Assembly: GCA_963691655.1 (NCBI GenBank)
Contig: OY829329.1
Span: 60,773,408 to 60,837,407, forward strand
DNA length: 64,000 bases
Source of the DNA: Toxonevra muliebris
Taxonomy: Eukaryota > Arthropoda > Insecta > Diptera > Pallopteridae
Reading direction: 5' to 3'
Shown: positions 24,713 to 36,370 of the stretch, piece by piece
Position numbering within the stretch: the first letter of the stretch is position 1
How the letters are laid out: every line of letters starts with the position of its first letter
Notes under the pieces: generated by a model
The model's input: the letters and a program-made list of their open reading frames with translations, nothing else
Databases searched by the model: none
Told to the model about the DNA's origin: nothing
Program-made: the position numbers and the translations under genes

Positions 24713-25573
24713 ATGCAGTTCAGCGATGCCAACTTGCGGGGAATTCCCCGATTTGCGGGGAATTTTACTGGGTGCGGGGAATCGGGGAATGAGCTGTTTT
24801 TTGCGGGGAATTTGAAGTCGTTCAGCTTGTAGTCATAAAAGTCTGTAGAATATTTTTTGTCAAATTTTATGTAATGTAAAAGGTTTAACTTACGCAATAT
24901 TTCATATTTTGGGTCTTAAAATGTTCATATTTTCTTAAGTGGGCCCTGCGATTTATTCCCTTCCCTTTCGACCGTTCAGAAAGCTATGCACCTCCTGATT
25001 AATAACTCTTAATCCTTGCTGACTAATCTGTAAACTTACAAATCACGATCAGCCATCACAAAAAAAGATGAAACATATTTTATATGTCAAAAACCGATAG
25101 TCAAAAAAAGTTTGAACCCGTTGTTCTCAAAACTAAGTTTTTGCCATTTTTTATTTGAGTCAAAGACAGCTCATGTCTTCCCCTTTGAGAACATTGATAT
25201 CCAAAAGTGGGCTGAGGTTTGTTTATCTATCAAAATGAACGTCTAGTAACTCGAAGTAGGATTAAATTGAGAGGGGGTTTCTTTGAAGTGAAATCTTCCA
25301 TGTGCCAAAAGAATTCCGGAGTCAGAAAGTACATTTCTATTAATCTACCAGTCCCGTAAAAGCTGATTAAGTTTTGGACCGAGAAATTTCAGGGTCGCCT
25401 TAATAAAACTCATTGAGGTCAATTTTAGGTAATTTTTCGTTTTTGTAAAATGTGAGTGTCGCGTTGTTAAAATGTGAAATTATATCGATGCGGGGAATTC
25501 GAACGAAAATCGGGGAATTTCTCGAAGGCTATCGGGGAGAAAGAAAAAATGAGTTGGCATCCCTGATGCAGTT
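24713..25573. mobile_element. 845-bp hAT element, CGGGGAATT subterminal repeats
   Basis: The element at 24721-25565 is flanked by an exact 8-bp duplication, ATGCAGTT (24713-24720, 25566-25573). Its ends are CAGCGATGCCAAC and, reverse-complemented, CAGGGATGCCAAC, 12 of 13 matching. The word CGGGGAAT occurs about five times in the first 100 bp and again near 25490-25520, a typical transposase-binding pattern for hAT. No transposase frame is evident, so the copy is non-autonomous. Confidence 0.93.
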
Positions 25574-25644
25574 ATTTACAAGGAAGTGATGAAGAGAGAG
25601 AAAAACAATCAATATGAAGTGCAAAAAATTTGGTGATAGAGAGG

Positions 25645-25930
25645 AAAAGAATTGGATTCAATTGAATTCTATTGTATTTGATTGAATTTGATTGAATTTG
25701 ATTGAATTTGATTGAATTTGATTGAATTTGATTGAATTTGATTTTATTGGTTGTGATTGGATTTCATTAAGTTCGATTCATTTCGATTAGACTTATTTGG
25801 ATTCGAATGAATTTGGTTGTATTGAGCAGGATTTGACTGAACTAGATTATATTGGATTAAATTCGACTAAAATGTATTGAGCTGGTTTTTTTTTTTGTAT
25901 TCGACTGTATTCTATTGGGTCTACTGTGTC
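25645..25930. repeat. ATTGAATTTG minisatellite with decayed flanks
   Basis: Six perfect copies of the 10-bp unit ATTGAATTTG occupy 25681-25740. Variants (TATTGGATT, ATTCGAATGAATTTGG, TTGACTGAACTAG) extend on both sides to about 25645 and 25930. The perfect core inside a decayed array suggests recent local expansion. Confidence 0.9.
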
Positions 25931-26901
25931 ATGTGATATTTTTTTATGCAGCCTAATAACCAAAGCAATTATACAGAATTACATTTCTTTTCCTGATATA
26001 TTGCCCGCCTCGTTCCCAAATAAAAATATTGCTGGCATAGCAAAGTGGAAGCACATTATACTTTGCCGTGGGGTATTTGTTTGGATTTGTATACCCAAAA
26101 AAAAGAAAACAAAAAAAAGTATATATATATATATACATATATTCAATTCCCAAATGCATAAACAATATCTTAAAAGTACTTTACAAAATTATAAGAAACA
26201 AAAATCTTTTATTTTTTCCTCAAAAACAAAAGCTGCAGGAATAAAAATAAATCTGCTGAGGATTTTACTTTTTATACGGCTGTCTTTTTCTACTTCTCTC
26301 TTTTTCTGCTTCTCGCTCTCTCTCTCTCTCTCTCTCTTGGTTATTTGCAATCGGCTTTCTTTATAACATTCAGAATTATATGAGATATATAATCACAGTT
26401 TTATTGTCGACCATAAACGATAAAGAAAATTGTCAATTTTGGCTGTTTTTTATGTTGTTACAATGTACGATAAAAAACAAAAATTATTTTCATATATTAT
26501 ATCATCATTTGCGATTTACGAAAAAAAAATTGTAAATCGTAAATGTGATGGGAACGTATGATGTTTTAACATATACATATAAGTATGTTTGTATATGTAG
26601 ATAGATATGTTTGCATATGCATGTATATCTCTTTATCATTGTGGCAAATGAAATGAAAACATTCTACTTGTGTATGTAAATGTATGTTTATATATATATA
26701 TTTTTTCAAAAACATATGCAAATTTATTCCAAAAATAACACAGTGTGTTACTTTTACTTTAAAATTTCTCTTATTTAAACTGTTGAGATTTTTTCTTGTA
26801 TTTTAATATTGAACAACAAACTATATATCTTTATATGCCTAATGAATATTTTCATTACAATTGGGGCACCGACTATTTTATATTAAACCACAGATTTTAT
26901 A
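25931..26901. other. AT-rich non-coding DNA
   Basis: Contents are a short TA run near 26121-26134, (CT)n at 26315-26337 and a small inverted word around 26513-26541. No gene is recognised. Confidence 0.55.
26315..26337. repeat. (CT)n microsatellite
   Basis: A near-perfect CT dinucleotide run. Confidence 0.9.
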
Positions 26902-28651
26902 TTTTCAAGCAGGGCTTTGGAGCAGCCAAATTTTGGGGTTGCTCCGCTCCAACTCCGCTCCAACCTCTTAAGTATAGCTCCGGCTCCGCTCCGTGCTCCG
27001 CTCCGAGCTCCAACTACTTACAGTTTTCCTAATAAAAATATTTTTTTTATTCTAAATTCATATGTATGTATCGCTACCTTAATTTACCCTAACACCTATT
27101 ATGTATTCGAATTTGGAGAACTGTTTTTGAAATTTTAATTTAAGGAATAAATCGTAAGTTTTAGGTACATGACTCCAAAACTTTCGACACAGATGAGTGG
27201 GATAAGGCGTTATCTTGCCGCAAAATCATTTTAGCTCAAATTTGACATCTTTACCATACGAAAAAAATATGATACTAATTCGTAGAACAACTATAACGTT
27301 TTGAAGGCTGCTGTTATAGCAATAGAACCAGCTAGTGATCCACCCCTTATTTCCAATGACGTTTTTGGAAAAAATTAATAATTATTTACCGTCACACTTG
27401 GTAATTATACATTTCAAGCATCTTTGTAAATATGTAAAGAACTAAACTACTTCGGTGATGATTTCTCTTGCCATAACCTTAACCCTTATATTGGCACCAC
27501 GGTCTGCCCAGACCTTTTTCAATTTTGTGAACATTTTTTTATTACTTGTAATATCACGGTGATCTCCAAAATCCATGATATCCTTAAATGACTATTTCTA
27601 AATAGATTTAAAAAATCAGAGTCTTGAGATACGAAGGAGGCGAGATTTTGCTGATTTCAAAATTTTTGTCATTTTGGTACCAACTTCGGCGTTAGTAACG
27701 TATTGTTTGCATATACATATATATAAACATTATCATCCTTTCTTTTTGAAATATAAACTTATTTTACTATGAAAACAAAAGTTTCGAATCAACACACACC
27801 ATTAAAATTAGAAACCACAAATGATTATAGAAAAGAAAACCTTAACATTTTCTTGCTTTGGTTCCTCAAATATACCGTTTAAAGTATTTTCTTTGTATGA
27901 GAGCTGCCGTGTCCACTTGCCCAAAAAATATTACACTAAACTTTGTACCACTCCGTGTTTTTAATTTTCACGCATATGTTTGCTAGAGCATGGCGTTGTC
28001 AACCAACCCCTTTGCACCAAATCTCAGTACTATAATATGTGTGGTTTCGGAGATAAATTCAAAATAGTATTAAGATTGCATGGCACCTCCGCCCATTTGA
28101 ACACAAATTTAGATCTGAAACTCTACTGTACAAGCTCGGTATCGGCAAATAATATTTCCAGACAAAAAATGGTGCTTGAGATATCCCATTATAAATATTC
28201 AGGTTATATGGTAGGTGCCACACCCCTTCAAACGTGAAATGTTTTAAAAATGAAAAACAAATTTTTTTCAATAACTGTACATTAAAGTACATTATTCTTA
28301 TATAAAATGTAGTGTTTTCGTACAGTTTTCATTGAAAATCCAAATAAATGCAATATAAATATATGACGGTATGGCTGGACTGTGGTGATATCAATGTGAC
28401 AAACAAAAGTGGTGCCAACAGAAGGGTTAATGGCAATGGATTATTTCAACTACTATTTTCATTACTGCAATGGAAATGACAATGAAGAGTTCAAAAATAA
28501 TTAATTATAAACCAACAATAGGTAGTAGGAAAAATTACTCATCGGAGCAGCGGAGCGGTTACATTTTCACAGTGTGCAAATATAGCAGAACAGTGTGCTC
28601 TATAGCTGCTTGCTCCAGCTCCACGCTCCGCTCCAAAGCCTTGTTTTCAAG
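26902..28651. mobile_element. hAT element, GCTCCG-rich ends, holding a TTAA element
   Basis: The element at 26910-28643 is flanked by an exact 8-bp duplication, TTTTCAAG (26902-26909, 28644-28651). Ends are CAGGGCTTTGGAGC on the left and, reverse-complemented, CAAGGCTTTGGAGC on the right. Both subterminal regions are packed with GCTCCG/GCTCCA words (26939-27012) and their complements (28540-28636). A second element lies inside it at 27479-28430. With that removed the hAT body is about 0.79 kb, with no recognisable transposase. Confidence 0.94.
27479..28430. mobile_element. 944-bp TTAA-flanked (piggyBac-type) element nested in a hAT element
   Basis: TTAA at 27479-27482 and 28427-28430 flank 27483-28426. 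Left end CCCTTATATTGGCACCAC and the reverse-complemented right end CCCTTCTGTTGGCACCAC match at 16 of 18. TTAA plus CCC ends is the piggyBac signature. An 85-codon open frame at 27980-28237 shows no transposase motif, so this is probably a non-autonomous derivative. It inserted after the surrounding hAT element. Confidence 0.88.
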
Positions 28652-30918
28652 TAAGATAATTGTTATATGACAATTAACAAAATAAATCAAATGAATAAAA
28701 AAATTAACCTAAAAGTATGCAATAATATTTGTATGTTCTAAACATATTCCGTACTACGCCTCATCCGTTTCAATATTTTAAAGTAAGGTAATTTTTTAGC
28801 AACTCATCCAATACTCCTTGGCGGATAAACTTTAGCTGATGCTACCATCGATTTTTTTTTTAATTTTTGTCAGAAATACATTTTTACTTACCATGCAACT
28901 TTGGTGTATGTCTCGTACATATATATTAATTTATATTTTATGATATTGCACAAAAATAAGAGCAAAAATATTTTAGGGAAATAATTTAAACATTATGCCA
29001 TATAAAAAAATTAACAAAAATTGCTACTAAAACTGCAATTGCGCCTACAAGTATGCAGCTGATACAAAAATAATAAAAAAAAAGCATTTGAGACGACATA
29101 AAAATTGCTGCAACAAAATGTTTGGAGAAAATTTTTAGTGCTTTAGCAAAAGAGCTAGCAAAAGTTTTAGTACGTACTTACAAATACATACAAACAAACA
29201 GAAAAGTGCAGATATATACAAAACATAAGTGCCTCCACATACAAAGTATTTTAAAATGGCATAAATGCGGGAACTATATATTTAAATGTACGTATGTATG
29301 TGTAAGCTTTTTATATGTATATATAAATTTATGCTTTAAAGATATATATACACTCACACACACACACACATTAAGAATCCATGCAGCTGTTGCCACTTTT
29401 AAGCAGAAATTTAAACAAGCTGATGCTATTTCTTTTCTTCTTCTTTTAAATTCTGCTTCTTCTATGTTTTGAGTTTTCAGCTAATATTGCATACAATTTT
29501 ATTGCAGCTGAAAAGTATGCTTTTGTTTTTTCTACTGTTTCTACTTTACGTGCGCGTGGTTTTTACTTTTTTATGTTTCTGTTGAGCATAAAATTGTATT
29601 AAAAAGACTTCTAAATTATAAATGTTTAAGTAGAAAATGTTTTTTTTTGCTTTGTTTTTGCCTACTGAGTACAATTCATACAAATTTTCGGGTTTTAATT
29701 TTTAGTTTTCGTTTTAATTTTTACTTGTTTTCTCGTTTTATTTTACAGGTATTCAACAACGACAAAATCTCTTTTGCTCATAATTTTGCAATAAGCACAT
29801 GCTCTAAAGAAAAAAAAAAAAACAAGTTTATATGGTGGTAAAAAAAAAAATATAAACTAGAATGAAATTCTCTGTACAAAAGTAAAAAAAAACAACTGGC
29901 AAAGTGAATAAAAATGCAATTGCTACAAAAAAAAGGTAAAAGTATGAAACAGAAGGTGGAAAAACCTTTAAAAATGAAACAGCTCACATAAAAATACAAA
30001 ATAGGATTTTCGCTTGAATTTTGCATTTTGCACTTTTCAGTTCACATGAATTCGTGCATATAAAACTTACATTTTACGCTTTTTAACGTTCAGCGTTTTT
30101 TCCTTTTTTTGTGCTATTGCTGCGTTTTCTTTATGTTTTTCGTTATTTGATGAGAGCGCGCGTAAAAAAATATTTAAAAAAATTCATACCATACAAAGTT
30201 AGTTTTAAAAACTAAAAAAAAAATGTGCACCTGTTAGGTATGCAACGAAAAAAAAAATTTTAGAATACGAGTGATAGAAAGAGAAAGGGAGACAATGCAC
30301 GTTGAAAAGCGTGTATAAGCTACCATGTAAAAAATGTGGGAGATGTACAGAAGAGTAAGAGTTTTTTGGCGGTGCTCATGCTGATGTGGGCTTATGCTCA
30401 CACACTCACACTCACTTACAAACAAACACACATATATTTGTGTGTTTTGAAATCTTTATTAGGTTTGTTAGCGGACGATTTAGTTTCGTTTCGTTTGTGT
30501 GAATGTGTGTGGTTGGCAGCTGTAATATGACGTTGTTAAAAATTAGTTTGGCGTGTATTTAAAAAAATAGAAAGTGTAATAAAAAAATCTTTTTATAATT
30601 GGTAGGAAAAAAGAAGTAAAAATTTTAAACAGAGAACTTAACTAATGGCGACTCATTCGAAATTTTTTTTATTTTTTTTATTGCACATTAATTGTAAATT
30701 TTATTCGCGCTCGGTTTTGTATTTCCATGGACGATAATTTATAAGGATTTCATGCCTCACTTATGTAAATATTGCACTACACAAAGTAGTAGTTGTAATT
30801 TCTACCGGTGCCATAATATTTTTATTGGTACACTAATTTTAAATGCTAAATGTATTGGTAGTAGTAGTTGGTACTTAAATACTTTTTTGCACAAAAATAT
30901 AAATTTTAATTTTCAAGT
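28652..30918. other. AT-rich non-coding DNA
   Basis: Contents are (CA)n at about 29352-29370 and A-runs near 29810-29822. No gene or transposon end is recognised. Confidence 0.55.
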
Positions 30919-31208
30919 AATATAAAACAGGCTTAATGAATATATGTAGTCAAAACAACAACAGTGTATATAGAGAAAGGGCAAATCCGACGGCTGTTTT
31001 AGAGTCCCCCACGATTCCTCATCAGTGATCTTAGTAATAGTTCATAATCTTTCAACATCCTACAAATATTTGAAATCGTAAACTAGAATTACAGGTTTTG
31101 ATTTCAAATATCTTCACTGAATATAGATGTTGAAAGAAACCGTCTATATACTTATTAGTTGTTGAGAGAAACCAATGGGAAAACCATTGTAACTAGTCTA
31201 TATTACTT
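30919..31208 (+). mobile_element. Element M copy 1 (left part only)
   Basis: This stretch aligns with the left and central part of element M copy 2 (52371-52660). Shared words include GTATATAGAGA, CAAATATCTTCACTGAATA and AACTAGTCTATATTA (GCTAGTCTGCATAA in copy 2). The right arm of M is missing, and repeat D begins where M stops. Confidence 0.8.
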
Positions 31209-31290
31209 AAAAAAAAAGACATGAACTTTAGTCATGATTTTGAAAATTAACCTTTAGATTTAATTTTCATAGTCTCCTAAAAAATATCAT
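31209..31290 (+). repeat. Dispersed repeat D, copy 1
   Basis: GACATGAACTTTAGTCATG followed by TTTTGAAAATTAACC and TTCATAGTCTCCTAAAAAAT matches copies at 38268-38345, 53147-53234 and (minus strand) 60475-60565. The first bases of the repeat are replaced here by an A-run. Confidence 0.85.
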
Positions 31291-31334
31291 AATCTTAATG
31301 TTTGCGATAGCTTGTATTTCGAAAGTCTTGAATC

Positions 31335-31790
31335 GCTGTTGTATCTACATAATCACTTTGAGTCCGTCTGAAAAACAGTGATTTTGTTTGAAACTGCTGT
31401 AATTTTTTCTAAAACATGCCCGACTTGTTTATCAAATCACTGTGGATTTGTCTGAAACTGCTTTGATTTTGTTTGAAAATTCTGTGGTTCTGCCTGAGAT
31501 TACTGCTAGTTACTGCTAATCACTGCTATTTGTCCATAATCACCGTAGTATGTTCTGCAGTTACTGTTAAATTTTTTTAAACACTGTAGCTTTGCCTATA
31601 GTCACTGTTAATTTATTTAAAATCACCGTGATTTCTTTCAATTTCTCGTGGTTTGGTCCAAAATCACTTTTTATTGGTTTTTCAGCACTGTTATTTATCA
31701 CTAAGGTTTTTTTAGGCCATGGCTATTTAGCGAGAATCACTGTGATTCTAGTTAGAGTGTTGTTTATAATGACTGAAAAATTTACTTTGA
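31335..31790. repeat. Decayed tandem array, AATCACTGTGATTTT-type unit
   Basis: Loosely repeated words AATCACTGTGATTTTG and TCTGAAACTGCT have a spacing of roughly 25-32 bp. The array follows a D copy, as at 38268-38820. Confidence 0.75.
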
Positions 31791-31810
31791 ATATATCATG
31801 GGGATAAGCT

Positions 31811-32117
31811 CGTCCTTGACGACGTCAACAGAGGGTGGTAGATAGCGCACTACACTTTCACCCGAGGAGGTTAAGAGTTCGAGTCCCGACTTGGTTTGAT
31901 AGATAATTCGCATAATTTTCTTATATTCATATCCATATGAAGTGAATGAGAATTATTAAAATGTTATTGGTAGGCAATGAGAAAACCAACTAGTAATAAC
32001 AAATCGACACACGGCCATTCGGAACCGGCGATAAACTGTAAGTTCAAGCATGGAATATCATAATGGGTTATTATGGCCTAAGTTTGTTTCTGGTCGGCTA
32101 CTTAACCTAACCTAAGT
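31811..32117 (+). mobile_element. tRNA-derived SINE with a LINE-type 3' tail
   Basis: The head GGTGGTAGATAGCGCACTAC (31834-31853) is A-box-like, and AGTTCGAGTCC at 31876-31886 is an almost perfect B box (GGTTCGANTCC). The spacing suits a polymerase III promoter in a tRNA-like head. After a body of about 170 bp, the 3' part (about 32055-32115: ATATCATAATGGG, TATGGCCTAAGT, TTAACCTAACCTAA) is clearly similar to the 3' end of the LINE relic at 39870-39935. Sharing a partner LINE's tail is how many SINEs recruit reverse transcriptase. No target duplication was recognised. Confidence 0.8.
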
Positions 32118-32298
32118 GGTTCCGTTAGCTCTTTAGGGTTAAATCATATAAGGAGACGTTTGGTATGAACTGCGTGAGAGTAAAATTATCTCAATTGAAA
32201 CGAACCAAACACAAAATCTTCAATTGAAGACTTTTAAAAAAAAAAAAAAATTTTTTTTCATGTATTACTTTACTAATTTATGCATTTCTGTATAAATA

Positions 32299-34131
32299 CA
32301 CAGTCCAATAGCATTTTTGCAACAGAATAGCCACCCTATAATCCTGAAAGGGATGTTTTAGAGATCATTTTTGTAAAATAAACTTATGGTCCAGAACGTC
32401 TCAGTTTTTTTTTTTTAAAGTGGGTCAAAGTTTTAATTTTTTGGTCGAAGGGAGCAGAGTACTAAGTGCAAAAAGTATTGTGAATTGATGTCTGAGAAAA
32501 ATCTTATTGGCAAAGTTGTACAGTAGAATTTTACGAGGGTCATTTCTGTAGAACATTTTAACCCTTTAGTTCCTCTTTTAATGGGACAATTTGACCCCGT
32601 TTTTGATGAAAACCTGAAAAGTCCTTTCAAAAGAGACATTTAAGGATTAAAATATTACACAAAAATATTTGCCAGAAAATTTCATTAGGGGTCACCAAAG
32701 ACATAAAAGTCATATATATAACGATTAATGATTGATGAAAGGAGATAATTTTCTACTTTCACCAAAATTGTAATTTACGCAGAACTAGCACGCGCCTGGT
32801 ATATGATCTGCCGGTTCAATCCAAGTCATGGGCGTAGAAAATGTCAGTGTCCTATCACTGCCTTTATATCAGGTCAATTCTCCACTTTTTTAAGTTGTAA
32901 ATGCAATTTTTGGTATGAAAATTTTAGACAAAAATCGTGTTCCAAAATAACAAAAATATGGTTCTTCAATTACGTACGTATTTTCTTTCGGTTTTGATGA
33001 TGTATCAAATTTCCATAAATAAAGCAAAACAGATTCTGCCATTTTTAATTTTTGCCTAATTTGGGTTTGTTATGCAAATTTGTAAATTCTTAATTCTAAC
33101 CAATATTTAATTTTTGTAAGTCACTACTGAAACTATATCCGTATACGAGAGAGGCTAACCATGGAAACCCGGAATATAGCTTACAAGGGAACATCCCCAG
33201 GTTTCCCACATTACGATGGCGATACTTTTTTTTTAAAACTCCTACTTTTTGAACCCCTACTTTGGGAGGCGAAACTACTCCCCGGTAAAAAAAATACGCA
33301 TATACTCAGTTATGCAATACTGCAGCATTTGCAAAAGCAAAAACGTTCATAATGTAATATCTGGCTGCTGGTCAAGCATTAGCGGCGTTAAGAAGCATCA
33401 CTGCAACAGTCCCTTGCTTTTAAATGCGTGATTAACAGACAAATATGGCGTTTTTAACATTTTTTCTTCTGCAAATGTTGGAGTACTGCATGACCGAACA
33501 TACCCTACGTGTCTATTAGATTTTCGTCCCTTACAACATTTATGAAAATCAGAAAAATCGGCGCTGGACACCTGGGGACATCCCTTTGTTAGTAAAAATT
33601 AATGTGACAGTTACCTTAATTAATCATAATGCTGAATTCTCATTATAGTTTATTTTATTTCTGTGGGTAGGTGGCTATTTCTTTTTAATAACCGTTAACC
33701 GTTTTGCATACGACTTTTATGTCTTTGGTGACCCCTAGTGAAATTTTGTGGCAAATATTTTCGTGGAATATTTTAATTCATAAATGTCTCTGTTGAAAGG
33801 ACTTTTTAGGTTTTCATAAATAACGGTGTTAAATTGTCCCATTAAAAGAAGAACTAAAGGGTTAAAATGTTCTACAGAAATGACCCTCATAAAATTCTAC
33901 TGTACAACTTTGCCAATAAGATTTTTCTCAGAAATCAATTTATAACACTTTTTGCACTTAGTACTCAGCTCCCTTCGACCAAAAAATGAAAATTTGGACC
34001 CACTGCAACAAAAACTGAGACGTGCTGGACCATAAGTTTATTTTACAAAAATGGTTTATACAACATACCCTTTTAGGAGTATGGTGTGGCTATTCTGTTG
34101 CAGCCAAAAAGTCTTAATTTGTTGGACTGTG
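32299..34131. mobile_element. Foldback-type DNA element with arms of about 0.4 kb
   Basis: Left arm 32299-32712 and right arm 33709-34131 are inverted copies along nearly their whole length. Shared words include GCAACAGAATAGCCAC, AAATAAACTTATGGTCCAG, CCCTTTAGTTC, ATGGGACAATTT and GGGTCACCAAAGACATAAAA. The outer ends are CACAGTCCAA and TTGGACTGTG. TA flanks are possible on both sides, with a one-base discrepancy on the right. The spacer of about 1 kb encodes nothing I recognise. Long arms with TA flanks would fit a Tc1/mariner-type element with extended repeats; a Foldback-like family is the alternative. Confidence 0.85.
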
Positions 34132-35020
34132 ATATTAGTTTACGCTTTATTTATAAAAATTTATATAAGAATTCTCAAAGGCAAACCCGTCAAGCAAAAA
34201 CCTAATATAGTTACAACTAACTACTTAAAACTTTCTCTATTTTTATATCTCACACTCACATTTCACTTCAAACTAGTGAAATCCTTCCAAGGAATATTAT
34301 GAAATAACAAGCAAAAACTAATATAAACAAATGCATATATATTTATTTAAATATAAGTTGAACACATTTATAAAATGAAAAAAAAAAAAAAAATGATAAA
34401 ATGCAATTTCTGTTGGGAAACTATTAAAAATCTTTACTAGTAATATTCTGAAAAGCTTAAAATGCTTACTTAAAATCATAAAACCATAAAAATTTCTACA
34501 GTCATTGCCATTTTACATAATCATTTTTTATATTTTTTTATTTTTCAATGTGTGAGTATGTAAAATGATAAAAGTTTAGACAAGCAAAATGCAAATATGA
34601 AAATTTACTACTAAAACTGACTGAAGTCAAACTTTTCTATTTCTACTCTCATCCGTTTGTGCACACTTGAGAGGAGAACTTGGTTTTTATTTAAAATGGT
34701 TTTTTTTTTTTTATTTCAGTTCAGATTTTTTATGTAAATAATTGTGAAAGTCAACTTAAAATATTACGTGCATACATATATGTATGTATTTTTTAAGTTT
34801 TTTTTTTTGATCGTCAACATCATATTTCATATGTTGAAAAGTAGAGACCAAAGGACTGAAGATTTTTGACATTTTCACAATCTAAGCAATTATGAGATTC
34901 TTTTTTTTTTTTTTTCTTCACATACAAATGTACATAAATACACATTTTTATACGTCCACAGATGTATGAGTACAACATTAAATAAGTAAAAACCCAGTGG
35001 AAATAATTTGTCCTGCTGGT
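34132..35020. other. AT-rich non-coding DNA
   Basis: A- and T-runs occur (34379-34393, 34702-34713, 34901-34916). Nothing else is recognised. Confidence 0.5.
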
Positions 35021-36370
35021 TTGAAGTGAAGCTCTTTCTTTAGTTCTCCCTCTATCTGTGCATCAATCCTAGTCAAATGCAATCTGTGGCAGTCAAAAGC
35101 TGTTAAAGATAGTGGCATGCATTCAATGGTAGTCGCAGGCAACCATAAGGAGATTGATGTAAATCGAATCCAGCACGGACTTTCTAAGGCAGATTTGGAC
35201 AAGAACAGATAATTTGAGACAATTTAGAATAGTCAAATGCAATAAAAACTTGTCTGTGGGAGATTCAGCTAGATAAATCCATTTAAAAAATATTCAGTTT
35301 ATGCAGTCAAAGGTGATCTGAGGCATAAGAAAATTAAAAGCGGTTAACAGCAATTAATGGTTGTTAAAAATAATAACTTGGATGCAGTTAAATTTATGCT
35401 GGACAATCAGAGACATTTCAAAATAGTCAAATGCATTCAAAGGTAATCAACGGCAGTCATGGGTAATCAAGGATATAGATAGAGCTAGTCAAATATAGGC
35501 ATTTGTAGCCATAAGTAATCAGATTAGTAACAGTCCAAGGCAAACAGAAGCGGTCAAAGGTAGTAAAAGAGGAATTAATTTAAAAGCAATAGAAGGAAAC
35601 TGTAGCTAGTCGAAAGCAATAAACAAATTTTGGATACTGTCAGAGTTAATTAGAAACAATTAAACGCTATTAGGGGCTGAATAAAAATAAACTAGAGAGA
35701 GTCTATGGTTAGCATTCAAAGGCAGAGATAGGCAATTAGGGGCTATTATAAAGCTTCTAGAAATATTAGAAGACAGTTCAAGTACTAAGAAACAGAGATA
35801 ATTAAAAATAGCCAGTGGAAATCAGTGGGTGGTAGTCAGAAACAATAAAATATGATCAAAGACAGCTCAAAGCAATTATAATAAGAAAGTAGCTCAGTCA
35901 AAGGTAATCAATGATAAGCAGATTTGATCAAAGGCAGTTAGAGGCAGTTAAAAGTAGTTAAAAGTAGTCAGAATAAATATAGTAACCAAAACGCAATCAG
36001 GAGCAGAAAGATCAAAGGCAGTCCTGGAATAACCCGTGGTCAAACTTAACTCTAAGAATCGAAGGCTGTTGAAAAGCATCGAAAAAAAGGATTAAAAAAT
36101 AATTTAAAGCAGTTTGAGAAAGTCGAAGTTAGTCAAATGTATAATCAGGACCAGTCAGATCAGAACAACTCAGATATATTCGTATGCAGCCTAAGGAATT
36201 AAAAGATAGTTAGCGACAATCGACGACCGTCAAAATCCGGACCGGAATCAGAAGCAGTCAGAAATAATATTAACTTGACAGGGGCAGCTCTGGGAAGTCA
36301 AAAATAATCAAGTGGGAGGTAATCAAGGCCTTACAGAGGCAGTCAGAAGAAACTAAAGTCAACTACAATA
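35021..36370. repeat. Decayed tandem array, GTCAAAGGCAATCA-type unit
   Basis: The stretch is built from variants of GTCAAAGGCAGTCA, GGTAATCAA, AGGCAGTTA and AGTCAAATGCA, with an apparent period of about 12-15 bp. Copies are strongly diverged, but purine-strand asymmetry and the word AGTCAAA persist over about 1.3 kb. The open frame at 34978-35202 on the minus strand is repeat-derived. Confidence 0.8.

Noticed and set aside
25645..25930. Regularly repeated short units that could suggest a CRISPR array
   Set aside because: The repeats abut with no unique spacers, and the context is eukaryotic.
25926..26366. 146-codon plus-strand open frame ending in Ser/Leu repeats
   Set aside because: The end is the (CT)n microsatellite and the rest is low in complexity.
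27980..28237. 85-codon open frame inside the TTAA element
   Set aside because: No transposase motif is seen. It is kept as part of the element but not called a gene.
32785..32835. CCGGTTCAATCC resembling a polymerase III B box
   Set aside because: No A box at the right distance and no tRNA-like fold. It lies in the spacer of the foldback element.
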